Both the position numbers and the translations under genes were made by a program. Shown here one piece after another: positions 45,755-55,594 of a stretch of DNA of 64,000 bases (position 1 is the first letter of the stretch; the number at the start of each line of letters is the position of its first letter). The DNA lies in contig SGPM01000054.1 in the NCBI GenBank assembly GCA_004802725.1, positions 1 to 64,000 of the forward strand, written 5' to 3'. The notes below the pieces were generated by a model. That model did not search any database and had not been told where the DNA came from. It saw nothing but the letters and a program-made list of their open reading frames with translations. The DNA is from Antrodiella citrinella. Lineage: Eukaryota > Basidiomycota > Agaricomycetes > Polyporales > Steccherinaceae.

Positions 45755-45849
45755 CCTGCCAAACGCAGTATATTCTGCATCACGTGCATTTTCTGATCCA
45801 ATCAGTGTAACATCACATAGTGGTTGGATCTGACCTGTGCCTACCTTAC
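45755..45849 (-). repeat. Right terminal inverted repeat
   Basis: Reverse complement of the left arm; begins GTAAGGTAGGCACAGGTCAG when read inward from 45849. Confidence 0.9.
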
Positions 45850-46254
45850 ACTGTGACCAAGTTATAATAGTCTGAGTAGTCGACATCCTACCTTACAATC
45901 AATTTCTCAGTGTCTGACAACCGTCATTCATCTTGGGTGAGTAGTCCAGCAGGTCTGTTAGGCTTTCTGAGGACAGTAGGAATAGAATAAATGTATTGTG
46001 TTTGGCTGAGCTCTTGCAAACACATGAGAGAGGGGGAAATACACGAAAAGAAGGCTTTATCTACGAAAATGGGATCAATGATAAATTCATTGTTGATCTA
46101 CAAGAACTGCCTCATCATAGATTTCAACAGGGTCGGAGATCATGCTATACACGAACAGGAAAAGCGATCGGCAGACGTCATCACATAAAGTGCTACATTG
46201 ACAATGGACCATCAACTACTAAGTGTTTGAATTCAACATCCCACGCAGATAATG
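45850..46254. other. Spacer between MITE and kinase relic 3
   Basis: A/T-rich sequence with no recognised gene. The word CTACCTTACA recurs at about 45889, just outside the element, and resembles its terminus; it may be a remnant of another end. Confidence 0.35.
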
Positions 46255-46776
46255 TTAGTCGATTGATATCCTGACTCTGCTCCTCTCATTTTCCAACTTA
46301 TTCTCCGACGACTTCATCCACAACTCCAACACACAGATGAAGTAATACAAAAATGATGTCTTGAACTCTTTGAACACCTTCGTGCATCCAAAATCCTCTT
46401 CCTCGGTGTCGAGAAACTCTATCGTCAGATCTTGGCTCATGTCTGGTAGGCCAAGGATGTCCAGGGTGATAATCACGGCTCTCCTGAACAAGCTCAACAT
46501 TGTTTGATGTGCGGAGTCGGAGTCGGGTTTCAAAACCACGGCGTACTGATCCTGAATCATGTTCTTCAAGATATGCATCTTCTTCAGGTGGACAAGCAGT
46601 GTCACACCGAGTTTGCACATATCCAGAAATATGGCCCTATCGCGTCGCATGCCCGTAAGATCATCCACACTCTCTCGTACTGCCTTCCGAGAGATATAGT
46701 GGCCCTTGCCGCAGGCGCAGTGATACCCGTTGCGCACTGGCACCCAGTTCGTCGTGCGACCATCGCACTGGCTCAT
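46255..46776 (-). pseudogene. Truncated kinase relic, copy 3 (extreme C-terminus)
   Basis: The 173-residue open frame matches the last part of the intact kinase: GYHCACGKGHYISRKAVRES (compare GFRCLCGEDHLVPLKEVKEA), VTLLVHLKKMHILKNMIQDQ and TLDILGLPDMSQDLTIEFLD, ending ICVLELWMKSSENKLENE. Its apparent ATG (46774-46776) lies inside 18S rRNA sequence, so the gene was cut at about 46765 by that junction. No kinase domain remains. Confidence 0.8.
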
Positions 46777-47130
46777 TAAATCAGTTATAGTTTATTTGAT
46801 GGTGCTTTGCTACATGGATAACTGTGGTAATTCTAGAGCTAATACATGCAATCAAGCCCTGACTTCTGGAAGGGGTGTATTTATTAGATGAAAAACTAAC
46901 GCGGTTCGCCACTCTATTGGTGATTCATAATAACTTCTCGAATCGCATGGCCTTGTGCCGGCGATGCTTCATTCAAATATTTGCCCTATCAACTTTTGAT
47001 GGTAGGATAGAGGCCTACCATGGTTTCAACAGGTAACAGGGAATAAGGGTTCAATTCCAGAGAGGGAGCCTGAGAAACAGGTACCACATCCAAGGAAGGC
47101 AGCAGGCGCGCAAATTACCCAATCCCAATA
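46767..47130 (+). rRNA. Truncated 18S rRNA fragment (pseudogene)
   Basis: About 360 bp match the 5' part of eukaryotic small-subunit rRNA on the plus strand, from GGCTCATTAAATCAGTTATA through TGGTAATTCTAGAGCTAATA, GGTGATTCATAATAACTTC and AGCAGGCGCGCAAATTACCC. Similarity stops at about 47129. It starts internally and lacks the rest of the molecule, and shows scattered substitutions (for example AAAACTAACG where the conserved form is close to AAAACCAACG). It is a dispersed, non-functional piece outside the rDNA array. Confidence 0.93.
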
Positions 47131-47405
47131 GAACTAACAACACAAACTATGACATGATACCAGATCAGCTTTCCTTTTTTCGCACACGCCTCAGGCTACA
47201 ATTATGTGAACGGCTGTAATTTTGGAATCGTCCGCGGCATGGCAATACAATACAAAAGAATAAGGGCGTCGTGCGACGTGCACAATCGTGCCGGTCTACC
47301 ATGGTAGTCCGCTACGATAGGATAGGAAGTGGTATCACGATCAATATCGTCTGCCGGAGACTAAGAAGCGATGACATTCCTCGTGAGTGGAATCGATAAA
47401 TGAGT
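47131..47405. other. Spacer, 18S fragment to APH-like gene
   Basis: No gene is recognised. It probably includes the 3' untranslated region of the minus-strand APH-like gene. Confidence 0.35.
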
Positions 47406-48281
47406 TCAGCCGTACCAGAGCCGATTGAAGATCTCACTGATCTCATGGACAGCGTTTATCTCGGCCTGACGACGTTTCCCGACGAAGAGGATCTCCAAAA
47501 TACGATCCCATCCTGGAGACGACCAGTCCGGGTCGTGCATAACGCAGTAGTCCCAGTACTCTGGCCAAAATCCAGCCGTGACCCAATCAATGATGCCAGT
47601 GATGGTTGATCCGTTCACGATGATGTTTTGTGGCAGTAAGTCTCCATGAGCAAATCGAATGGGAGCGTTGCGAGGGAGTCGAGACAATAGGTTCTCCGTG
47701 TGCGTCTCTGAACAGCAAACCAGGAGGATTTCGCGCCATAAATTTATGAGGTCGGAATAAGTGGAGGGTCGGTATGGAAGAAGTTCGTCAGGGAAGAGAT
47801 TGTTGCGGAAGGGTCCTCCGGTGACGGAACCGAGCTTCTTCGAGCGAGGGCGCTGCATCTTGTCGAGGACTGTTCGTAGTTGCTCCGCGACGTGATTCAG
47901 TTCGTATGGTGTCATGTTATCGATGACCTTGTCCAACGAGACCCCGGGACATTTTTCCATGCAAATATACCAAACACCGGTAGGACGACCATCCCTCCGA
48001 GCATGGGCGACTCCTCGATGGAGTGGAGGATGATGAAGGATTTTGGGAACAAGAGATGGGATTAGACGCCCAGCGTAGCGCATCGCACGGACCTCCTCTG
48101 CGTACGATGGACCCTTGTACTTGAACAAGACCCCATCAGCCGACTGCACGACTGCTCTGAGATAGCCTTCGTAAATGGGGGATGTGCGCAGAAGCGCATC
48201 TAGTTCCTCGTACGTGCTTGGCAACCATATATCTGGAGGCTGCGATGCACCGGGAGAGTGTGACCTTGAGCGCGTATGCAT
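47406..48281 (-). CDS. APH-family (aminoglycoside phosphotransferase-like) kinase
   Basis: An intronless 291-residue protein with the kinase-like APH fold common in fungi, where it usually acts on small molecules and not on antibiotics. The catalytic loop is FAHGDLLPQNII (His212, Asp214, Asn219) and the metal-binding motif is ITGIIDWVTAGFW (Asp232, Trp233). Upstream are GVLFKYKG with a candidate nucleotide-binding Lys, a Glu-containing helix AEEVRAMRYAG, and a hinge WYICMEKCPGVSLDKVI. Length and motif spacing are normal for the family. The ATG at 48279-48281 opens MHTRSRSHSPGASQPPDIWL. It is the first intact gene after the rearranged zone. Substrate is unknown. Confidence 0.88.
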   Translation of the reverse strand: MHTRSRSHSPGASQPPDIWLPSTYEELDALLRTSPIYEGYLRAVVQSADGVLFKYKGPSYAEEVRAMRYAGRLIPSLVPKILHHPPLHRGVAHARRDGRPTGVWYICMEKCPGVSLDKVIDNMTPYELNHVAEQLRTVLDKMQRPRSKKLGSVTGGPFRNNLFPDELLPYRPSTYSDLINLWREILLVCCSETHTENLLSRLPRNAPIRFAHGDLLPQNIIVNGSTITGIIDWVTAGFWPEYWDYCVMHDPDWSSPGWDRILEILFVGKRRQAEINAVHEISEIFNRLWYG

Positions 48282-49435
48282 CTTGACGCTGATGATTGTC
48301 AGTGACTTGGATAAGGAAACGGTGTCTAGTCTTGCTCACCGTTGGCGGGTTGACGAGCGGGATGAAGTTCGGAAGGAGGAGCAACAACAGACACGTTACT
48401 ACATCGCAACCACGTTTCACTCGGCCGTCGCCGAGATCTTAATCGACGCTCGACGCCACAACGTCACGGTGCGTGACCAAGCCTCCGGCTCAGGCTAGAG
48501 GTTGTAACACTAGTGTCTTCGTTTCTGTCCATTTCCATCATTCTCGTCGCGTCTTTACCTCTTGTGTGCGCTCGCTGGTATTACCTGGTGAACGCCCGCT
48601 TCGCCACGATGATCTGATGTCTTCCTCGCATCTCTCGTGTCCGAGTCATGTTTTGGGGTGGCCGGCCTCCTGTTCAGGCTGTTCTGAGATACATGAGATC
48701 TAGCTGACTCTGACTCTGACCTCCTGGTGGATAGGTCTCCGTACGATAGCGCAAGAATAGACAAGGACGATATGCCGATGTTGTTGGGTATGTCTCCTGT
48801 CTCTTCTCTCCAGATGCATGCTTACTGCTCGTCGGTTCTCGTCCGTAAGTTTGTTCCAGATACGACCAATCTGATATCGATGGTAAAATGTGAGCCGCCT
48901 TGCTTCTTCTGCCAATGATGACGGACGAAGATACAATACTGATGACCAGTTCCTTCCCTTTCTCTAGTACAGAGGCCTGCGACCGCTGATCATCGGAATG
49001 AAACAGTTAGAAAGGTCAGACTGGTCAGAGCTTGTTCTGATGGTGCGCCACCCAACTTGAGGTAGCTGCTGGTCTCTTGTGGCAGCATCAGGTTAGTCTC
49101 CGTGACAGATCTCACATGCCGAAAGACAATTGTTCGGTGTGTGAGCACCGGCCCATGTGTAAGATTGGAATCAATTCTGTTGTTCTCTGTAGTATATATA
49201 AATGCTGCCTTCCGATGGAATTCACCTCACCAACGCATCTTACCCCTCAACAGGTATGTGGCCATAATTCGCCACATCACGCATTATGCCAGTGTACTGA
49301 CGATGCCTTGCTATACCAGTCGTTTCAATCAACGCGTATTACCTCCCCGCAAATTTGACCCCCTTCAGCTTATAGGTGGTGAGTGTGTATCTTCCTATTA
49401 CTTTCGATGATCGTCCTAATGCTATACTCAGAACC
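48282..49435. other. Intergenic, no gene recognised
   Basis: About 1.1 kb with only short open frames of unremarkable composition on both strands. It includes the APH-like gene's promoter. Possible exons of the weak gene at 49436 could lie here but cannot be supported. Confidence 0.35.
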
Positions 49436-49582
49436 ATGGCACACAAACCACCAACCCGTTTTATGAACGACGTCTACGACAGTTTCCCGGACGATGACAC
49501 GGTGAAGAAAGTCCAGCTTCAAGCAGCGGGCTTATCATACTTGGGTGTCGGTGACCGACACGTTGTCGTACAGGAGACGTGA
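49436..49582 (+). CDS. Possible small hypothetical protein or terminal exon
   Basis: A 48-residue frame, MAHKPPTRFMNDVYDSFPDD and onward to HVVVQET. Its charged, mixed composition looks more protein-like than its surroundings, and an in-frame extension upstream (to 49376) follows a possible AG acceptor. No homolog is known to me. It could be an independent small gene, the last exon of an unresolved gene, or chance. Confidence 0.2.
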   Translation: MAHKPPTRFMNDVYDSFPDDDTVKKVQLQAAGLSYLGVGDRHVVVQET

Positions 49583-49699
49583 AGCGCGAGGTGGCCACTG
49601 GCCTCACGTGCTCTTCCCAACGTCTACCTAGATAGACACGGCGATATGTTCGCCGTGAGAAGAGACTTGAGGGGCTCAGTGAGAAGCGCGAGGAGGAAA

Positions 49700-50100
49700 A
49701 GGATGGACTTACGTCAATGAGTGATGACGGAGAGACCTAGATATGAAAGACTCTACGATTTTAGTACGAAAGAAAGGGCAGATGGAGGAACGGGCGTACA
49801 TTTTTCTGTGTGTGGTGACGAGCGATCTGTTTACGAGAGACTCGATGGTTTCAGCATGGAAGCGATGACGACGACAAAGAAGAACGTACCTTTCTGCATG
49901 AGTGTTGGTAGACTGTTGTCAGTGCGACCTAAGACAGAGGGACTCGAGGGTTTCAGCATGGAGAACAAAGTGAAGAGCGAAAAGATGGACTTACATTTTT
50001 TGAGTGAGTGATGACAGACTGCTAGCGAGGAGAGAGAAGTCAGCGCGAGAGAGAAGGAAGAGGAAGAGAGGCAACTTATCTGTGAGTGTGAGAGGGTACG
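49700..50100. repeat. Diverged tandem repeats, about 80-115 bp units
   Basis: At least four irregular units share words such as GATGGACTTAC, TGAGTG-TGATGACGGAG, and ACTCGA(T/G)GGTTTCAGCATGG (near 49703, 49782, 49885 and 49980). They give partly similar translations, but spacing and frame drift argue against coding. Confidence 0.55.
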
Positions 50101-50199
50101 CAAATATCCGACGCAAGATGGCTAGAGGGAGAGATTTGGGGGGGGGGGGGGTACATGCTAAACTAATGTCCAGTCCTGAATCCGATCCCGAACGCGACC

Positions 50200-50330
50200 G
50201 ACCAGCGGCCATGAAACGAAGCACGAGTCCGTAACCAAGCAGTCCAAGTCCGTAACCCAGTCCGAATCCGTAACCAATAGTCCAAGTCCGTAGCCACAAG
50301 TCCAAGTCCGAAACACAGAAACAAAACCAA
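50200..50330. repeat. Short tandem words (AGTCCGTAACC-like)
   Basis: The 11-13 bp word AGTCCGTAACC or CAAGTCCGTA recurs about eight times in imperfect array, followed by AACAAAACC-type words to about 50365. Confidence 0.7.
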
Positions 50331-50414
50331 GAACTGAAACTAGAAACAAAAAACAAAACCCTAAACCCACCCGTTCCACCGACGCGCGATATCGTGCTTG
50401 AGGGCATGCATGCA

Positions 50415-51420
50415 GTCGAGCTAGCTATAATAATGAGGAGAGAACACAGACATATCAGTGCAGGAGACCCGGACCAGAAGGCGTACCGAGAATATCTATT
50501 ATTCCAGCAGTGGGAATGTTGATCCTGTCGAGGTAGTCGGTGCGGTGCGTGTGTGCGGTGCGTGTGTGCGGTGCGTGCGTGCGTGCGTGTGTGCGTGCGG
50601 GGTCGGGCTAGCTATAATAACGGAGACAGAACACAGACCTATCAGCGCAGAGACGCGAACCAACAGGCGTACCAAGACGGAATAGAGAGCGTTGATCCTG
50701 TTGAGGTGTGCTGTGCGTCTGCGGGGTCGAGCTAGCTATAATAACGGGGAGAGAACACATATCCGTCAGCACAGAGACCCGAACCAGCAGGCGTACCGAA
50801 GATTTTTGTATCTGTCCGAGTCCAGCAGCGAGAGCGTTGATACTGTTGAGGTAGCGATCGTCGATATTCGGTGTGTGCGTGTGTGTGTGTGTGCGTGTGT
50901 GTGTGTGTGTGCGTGCGGAGCGGGGTCGAGCTAGCTACAATAACGGGGAGAGAACACATATCCGTCAGCACAGAGACCCGAACCAACAGGCGTACCATGA
51001 CCGAGTCTATCTGTCCAGCAGTGAGAGCTGTTGATCTTGTTATCTTGTTGAGTTAGCGATCGTCGATGTTCGGTGTGTGTGTGTGCGTGCGGGGTCGGAC
51101 TAGCTATAATAAACGGGGAGAGAACACATACCCGTCAACGCAGAGACCCGAACCAGCAGGCGTACCGTCACTGAATCTAACTGTCTAGCAGTAATGGCGT
51201 TGATGCTATTGATGTCGAGAATACGGTTCGGTGTGTGTGTGCGTGCGTGCGTGCGGTGTGTGTGTGCGTGCGTGTGCGGCGTGTGCGGTCGGNCGGTCGG
51301 TCGGAGCTAGCTAGAAACAGACACGAAAAGAGAACACAGACGCGAATATCAAAGCACACAAACGGGTAGGGGGAGGGGGTAGAAAGATGAAGGAAAGGAG
51401 GGTACTGGAGCCGACCAGCN
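50415..51420. repeat. Minisatellite array with embedded GT microsatellites
   Basis: Six copies of a core with CGAGCTAGCTATAATAACGG, GAGAGAACACA, CAGAGACCCGAACCAGCAGG and CGTACC lie near 50418, 50607, 50729, 50927, 51098 and 51302. Spacing varies from about 120 to 205 bp. Between cores are (GT)n and GTGC-rich microsatellite tracts and the word GTTGATCCTGTTGAGGTAG. Ambiguous bases occur at 51293 and 51420. There is no coding potential. Confidence 0.85.
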
Positions 51421-51685
51421 GCGTACCTTTTGGTCTAGATCGAAATTATAATGTCTTGATACTTTTGAAGATATGTATGGGATTTTCTGGTTTTCTGCGA
51501 GAGCGAGACTTGGAGCGAACGAGACTTGATGACGATGCGAACGAAGTTGAAAGAGCGACGAGAATCGAGATGGAAGGGGAATAAAGCAAGTGGGTGGGGA
51601 ATGATGATGATGGGACGGGCAGCCTGCAGTTGAGATTCAAAGATGAGCGATGACGAAGGCAGCCGAACAAAAGAATAGACGCACC

Positions 51686-52477
51686 TCACTGAGTGGGCTC
51701 CCAGTCCTGCTCCTCTTCGAGGCTGCCCAAGCGGATCCTCTCGTTGAGGATGGCGTCCTCGCGAGCGATGAGACCCACGAGACCCTTGTTCGCCAACGCC
51801 TCGTCGGTGTAGATGTCTTCGTCGTCGCGCAAGATGATGCAGTGAGATACGCTGCGCCGCGGGGGACGGATGCCGAGGACTTTGCAGACGCGATTGCGGA
51901 GGCGCATGAGGTTGAATTTTTGGATGTAGAAGATGCGCTGGAGATGCTGCGCTGGAGAGAATCTCGGAGGGAGGTCCGGGTACTCTTGATCGGAGAGCTC
52001 GCTGAGACTCTCGAGGTCGACGGCATTGAGAAGATCGAAGAAGGGCGCGTCTGGGTGGTCCGGGGGCAGGAAGGACTCGGACGAACTGAACTCGGACTGA
52101 GCGATGATGGGAGTGTGAAGGACGGAGTAGGTGTCCTCGATCTCGTAGAAGGGGGAGGCGCCGCTCGCCGCTCCTGGGTCACGTCCGCGGGTGAGGCGGG
52201 TGAGAGGGGACTCCGAGAAGTCGGTGGGGAGAGAGTACGCGACGACGGGAGGAGGAGGCAAGGGGTTGCGGGTGGGAAGGACAGGATCTGAGCGGTGGCG
52301 AGTGGCGTTGGGAGGGACGCGACTCGCTCTGGAGTTGAAGGGTTGGAAGTTGGCAAAGGGATTGAGAGGAGGGAAGCGCTGTCGAGGCGGGATGATCTCG
52401 ACATGGCTGTCGTCCTCCTCCGTGGCGACGTAGTGGATGATAATGGTCGGGACAGCGGTCATTGAGAAAGTGATCAT
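51686..52477 (-). CDS. Hypothetical protein, Pro-rich with folded C-terminal region
   Basis: No family is recognised. An intronless frame of 263 residues runs from the ATG at 52475-52477 (an in-frame ATG 69 bp upstream is less likely, and one at 52462 is possible). It begins MITFSMTAVPTIIIHYVATE, continues with a Pro/Ser-rich region (PPRQRFPPLNPFANFQPF), and ends in a charged, probably folded part: FSPAQHLQRIFYIQKFNLMR, RVCKVLGIRPPRR, and IILRDDEDIYTDEALANKGL. GC content and codon use match the neighbouring genes, unlike the repeats just downstream. Confidence 0.6.
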   Translation of the reverse strand: MITFSMTAVPTIIIHYVATEEDDSHVEIIPPRQRFPPLNPFANFQPFNSRASRVPPNATRHRSDPVLPTRNPLPPPPVVAYSLPTDFSESPLTRLTRGRDPGAASGASPFYEIEDTYSVLHTPIIAQSEFSSSESFLPPDHPDAPFFDLLNAVDLESLSELSDQEYPDLPPRFSPAQHLQRIFYIQKFNLMRLRNRVCKVLGIRPPRRSVSHCIILRDDEDIYTDEALANKGLVGLIAREDAILNERIRLGSLEEEQDWEPTQ

Positions 52478-53285
52478 AGTGGGATGTAGGATGTGAGGGA
52501 GGTTTATGGGATAAAAGTGCAAGATGTTAGGTGGGGGGGTCAGCAACGAGAAGCACGGTTTTTATGGACTCTGCGGAACGAGAGGTTGACATCCGCACTC
52601 GGGGCTGACGATGTCGAGGTCAACCTAGTCGGTGTCCCATATTGGGCAGTGGCCATCACGATGATTGACTGCTCGTCGTCGCCGACGATGGCGAGAATCG
52701 ATCCTCAGTTTGCGAACTTTGAGTTGATCATGGTCGGTTCGACAGACTCCGGGATCCCGGCGTTGCGAATGACCCTATTGCCCATTTCGGCGATCCGCTA
52801 CCTCTTGGGGCAATATCTGTTGAGGTCATATTCTTCATGTTATATGTTGCAAGTTGAATTCTTTGAATTAACACTCGTTACGTCATCGTAGATGAAACAG
52901 GACGCGTCTGAGGTTTACTCACGCTGGATCAGCCACGAATTCGTGTTTGAATATCAGCTACGCCACACCCATTAGCTTCGTATGCAAGAAAACGAATTTC
53001 GTGAGCCTAACATCAGCCCGGAAGTCAGTGCTGCTGTGAACGGATCAGCAAGGACACCAGTATAGTGATAGTGTTGTAGCAGTCTGCAGAAGCGATGCGA
53101 ATGGCACGTCGAGTAGGATTTTCTCGCAAGTTTTCCATTCTTTCGTCAACTTATACGCAACAAGTTGAACACTTTTACCTTCCATATGTGGGCACGCACT
53201 CTGCGATTGAGTGGGCGCCTATTCACCGAGTCAGTATTCGTGTCTTCCTTCACGACAATTGAGATTTCCGACGACGATCTGTAAG
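52478..53285. promoter_or_regulatory. Divergent intergenic region
   Basis: This lies between the divergent hypothetical and MYND genes. A run of seven G occurs near 52533. No other gene is supported. Confidence 0.35.
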
Positions 53286-54183
53286 ATGAAGGCGACCAAA
53301 GTACATGCACATAGCTCCTGTGCACCCGACGGTTGCTTACAAAACGTGTTTTCACTTTCCAGTGCAACACGTGTTTCGTCCCGGGCTCGGAGAAGACGTT
53401 GTCGTTGTGTAAAGGATGCAAAGTGAGTAGCGGTTTTTAGTGTTGTGCTGAGTAGTATGGAACTTGACATATCACATGGGTTTTAGGCGGCAGTGTATTG
53501 CTCGAAAGAGTGTCAGAAGAAGGACTGGCCAGTATGTCCGCACTAATCTTCGCGTTGAAAGACGGAGCCACTCATGCGCACACACCCACCTTTGCCATCA
53601 GACTCACAAAGCCCTATGCCGCAACAACAAGCTTTTCGCCGACCTCCTCAAAGCCCGCGACGAAAGCTCAGAGGGGTCGCTAGACCGGCACACGCTCCCC
53701 GACGGGATCTCCATGTTCGAGCTGAACACACGCATGGCCGACTGGGTCCGGTTCCACACCCCCGCCTTCGTCGGCGCCGCCGCGCACTGCCTCGACCTCG
53801 CGTCCGACCTCGCGCACGTCAACAACAAGGTCATCCACATCAAACTCCGCCCGCGCTCGCGTGCCGAGCATCACGACGCGCCGGGGATGTACTTTGAGTT
53901 CCTCGACGCGTATGCGGTGGATGTGGACGAGGCGGCAACGTGGGCAGACCCGTGGCCGTATTTGATGATGGGGCTGCGCCAGTTCCAGGAGGAGAGCGCG
54001 AGGGACGGGAGAGGCGGGGTGACGGCTGCGATGGTGGAGGCGGCACCGCTGGATGTGCAGGCGGTCCCTCTGGGCTCGTTTGGGTTGTCGGGGATGAAGT
54101 ATAGGAAGACGGAGACGACGTGGAAGCAGTCGATGAAGTATTATATCAACAATGGGAAGAAGTATTCGCCTCATAGGCGTTGA
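53286..54183 (+). CDS. MYND-finger protein (unrelated to the local MYND family)
   Basis: The ATG at 53286 encodes MKATK, spliced directly to CNTCFVPGSEKTLSLCKGCK, then AAVYCSKECQKKDWP, then THKALCRNNKLFADLL. All MYND ligands are present (C-x2-C, C-x2-C, C-x3-C, H-x3-C). Three introns (53301-53362, about 53423-53486, and about 53544-53607) have GT-AG borders and keep the frame. The rest is one exon of about 190 residues: SMFELNTRMADWVRFHTPAF, VGAAAHCLDLASDLAHVNNK, and YFEFLDAYAVDVDEAATWAD, ending YYINNGKKYSPHRR. This is the common mushroom layout of an N-terminal MYND finger and a helical region containing a W-x-x-x-H motif. The finger is N-terminal, unlike the C-terminal finger in the 17-30 kb family. 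Cellular role is unknown. Confidence 0.85.
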
Positions 54184-55594
54184 TGGATCTCTGGCTGGCG
54201 TCTTCATTCGAGGCTGAAGGCGGCATGGCTTTGCACACATGAGGGAATGTACTTGATATTTTTGCTGTAGAATAGCGGTGGACACAACATCAATGTAAAT
54301 GGACATACATCTTGTATATTTCTCGATCTCTACTGGGGAAGCTTGATCACATTACACACCAGCCTACAGGCTACTGCTGGACAGTCGCTGCCAGTCTACT
54401 AGGTCCATAAGGCGAGCAAGTTCCAGTCATACTGACAAGGTACGCCGTTTTCAAAGCTCCAAGGTCTATGTGATCTCAGGCTTCAGTGTAGTCATGGTAC
54501 TGCAATCCACACCATAAAAAGTGAGTCCAGACGCGCCAATGCTCACGATGCTACGTGACAAAACGAAGCTGCGCCAATTATCCAGTGGCCCGACGCCTGA
54601 TTTGAGTGCGAGACTGGCAGCCAGATAGTCATAGACTCGGAGAATCCACATGGTCCAAGGCCTCGACGTGGTGCTAGTGAACGACCTGTGGTCTCCATCA
54701 GTAACCTATGCCACATACAGCAATGTGCTTTCAGCACTTCGTCCGATGCATGCCATGCGTCCGTCGAACTCCGATGGGCTCTTGGATGAATTCTGGCTGA
54801 TGACATTGAATGTATGCACGCTCTGTTGATTTGCGTCAACCCGAATGACCTGCGAACACACAGGTCTGGTTTGTGCTTACTGATATATTGACAATGTTTG
54901 GAGCTAGAAAGGCAATACGCACAATCCCGATAACTCTAGGAGCAAAGTCGACGGTATACGTACTATGTACACAGTCAGCTCGAGGCGAGCAAAACGCGAA
55001 AGTCAAGACTACGGCTAATGGAAATAACATGAAATGACAGAGTTGACGTCATGAACATGACATTGCCTCGCTGGTATCTTGTCATCCGGAACACCACCTA
55101 CGACGAGGACAACGATGTCAGCCGTTCCTATCGATGGGGACGCATGCGGTGAGATAATCGCATCGAGAAGGAAAAGTCCAAGACCAGGAGTGGCAGTCAC
55201 AGGTGCAGTGGCAGCAGGACGCGTTAGCATGGGAGTGCGTGTGATGCGTGTGAGTGCGGGCTCGACGACGGGCACGACAGGCGGTGTCGTCGGTGGCCAG
55301 GGTGGTGGATGAGAAGGAATGAGAAGGTTCGAGAGGATGATCGATTGGGCAAAGGAGCCACGTGCGGACGGACGGGTTGCTTCCGCGACCACATCCTCCT
55401 CCTCCTCCTCCTTTCCTCTCCTCATCGTCCAACACGTCCCCCTCACCCCTCTGCTCGTCGTTGCCTACAGTCCTTTCAGCCGTACGTATCCCTTCCTCTC
55501 TCTCTTCGTCTCTGAGTGCTCGCTTATCATCGCTCTGCAGTACATCGCCCCCCGTCTCTCACACAGCACACAGCACACAGCACACCCCTGTTAC
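54184..55594. other. Intergenic, with pyrimidine-rich leader of next gene
   Basis: No gene is recognised between 54184 and about 55320. From 55390 to 55595 the plus strand is T/C-rich, consistent with the isochorismatase gene's leader. The in-frame extension upstream of 55595 is low complexity and is not counted as coding. Confidence 0.4.

Larger units (their letters stand above)
45073..45849. mobile_element. 777 bp non-autonomous DNA transposon (MITE-like)
   Basis: The element is bounded by 95 bp terminal inverted repeats (45073-45167 and 45755-45849) with five mismatches. No transposase is encoded, and the 590 bp interior has no recognisable protein. The ends read GTAAGGTAGGC inward. Flanking TA dinucleotides are compatible with a TA target site, but a duplication is not certain. 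The small open frames reading NAVYSASRAFSDPIS on both strands are products of the inverted repeats, not genes. Confidence 0.85.

Noticed and set aside
45627..45833. Small frame ending NAVYSASRAFSDPISVTSHSG, also present on the other strand at 45089
   Set aside because: Both are created by the MITE inverted repeats and have no other coding support.
50350..50370. CCCTAAACCC, telomere-like word
   Set aside because: Single occurrence inside simple A/C-rich sequence; no tandem array, so not a telomere or interstitial telomeric repeat.
51650..52291. 213-codon plus-strand frame
   Set aside because: It mirrors the better supported minus-strand hypothetical protein; composition is Glu/Gly/Arg-skewed as expected of an antisense shadow.
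52493..52891. 132-codon plus-strand frame
   Set aside because: No family resemblance, no splice context, and it overlaps the divergent promoter of two supported genes.
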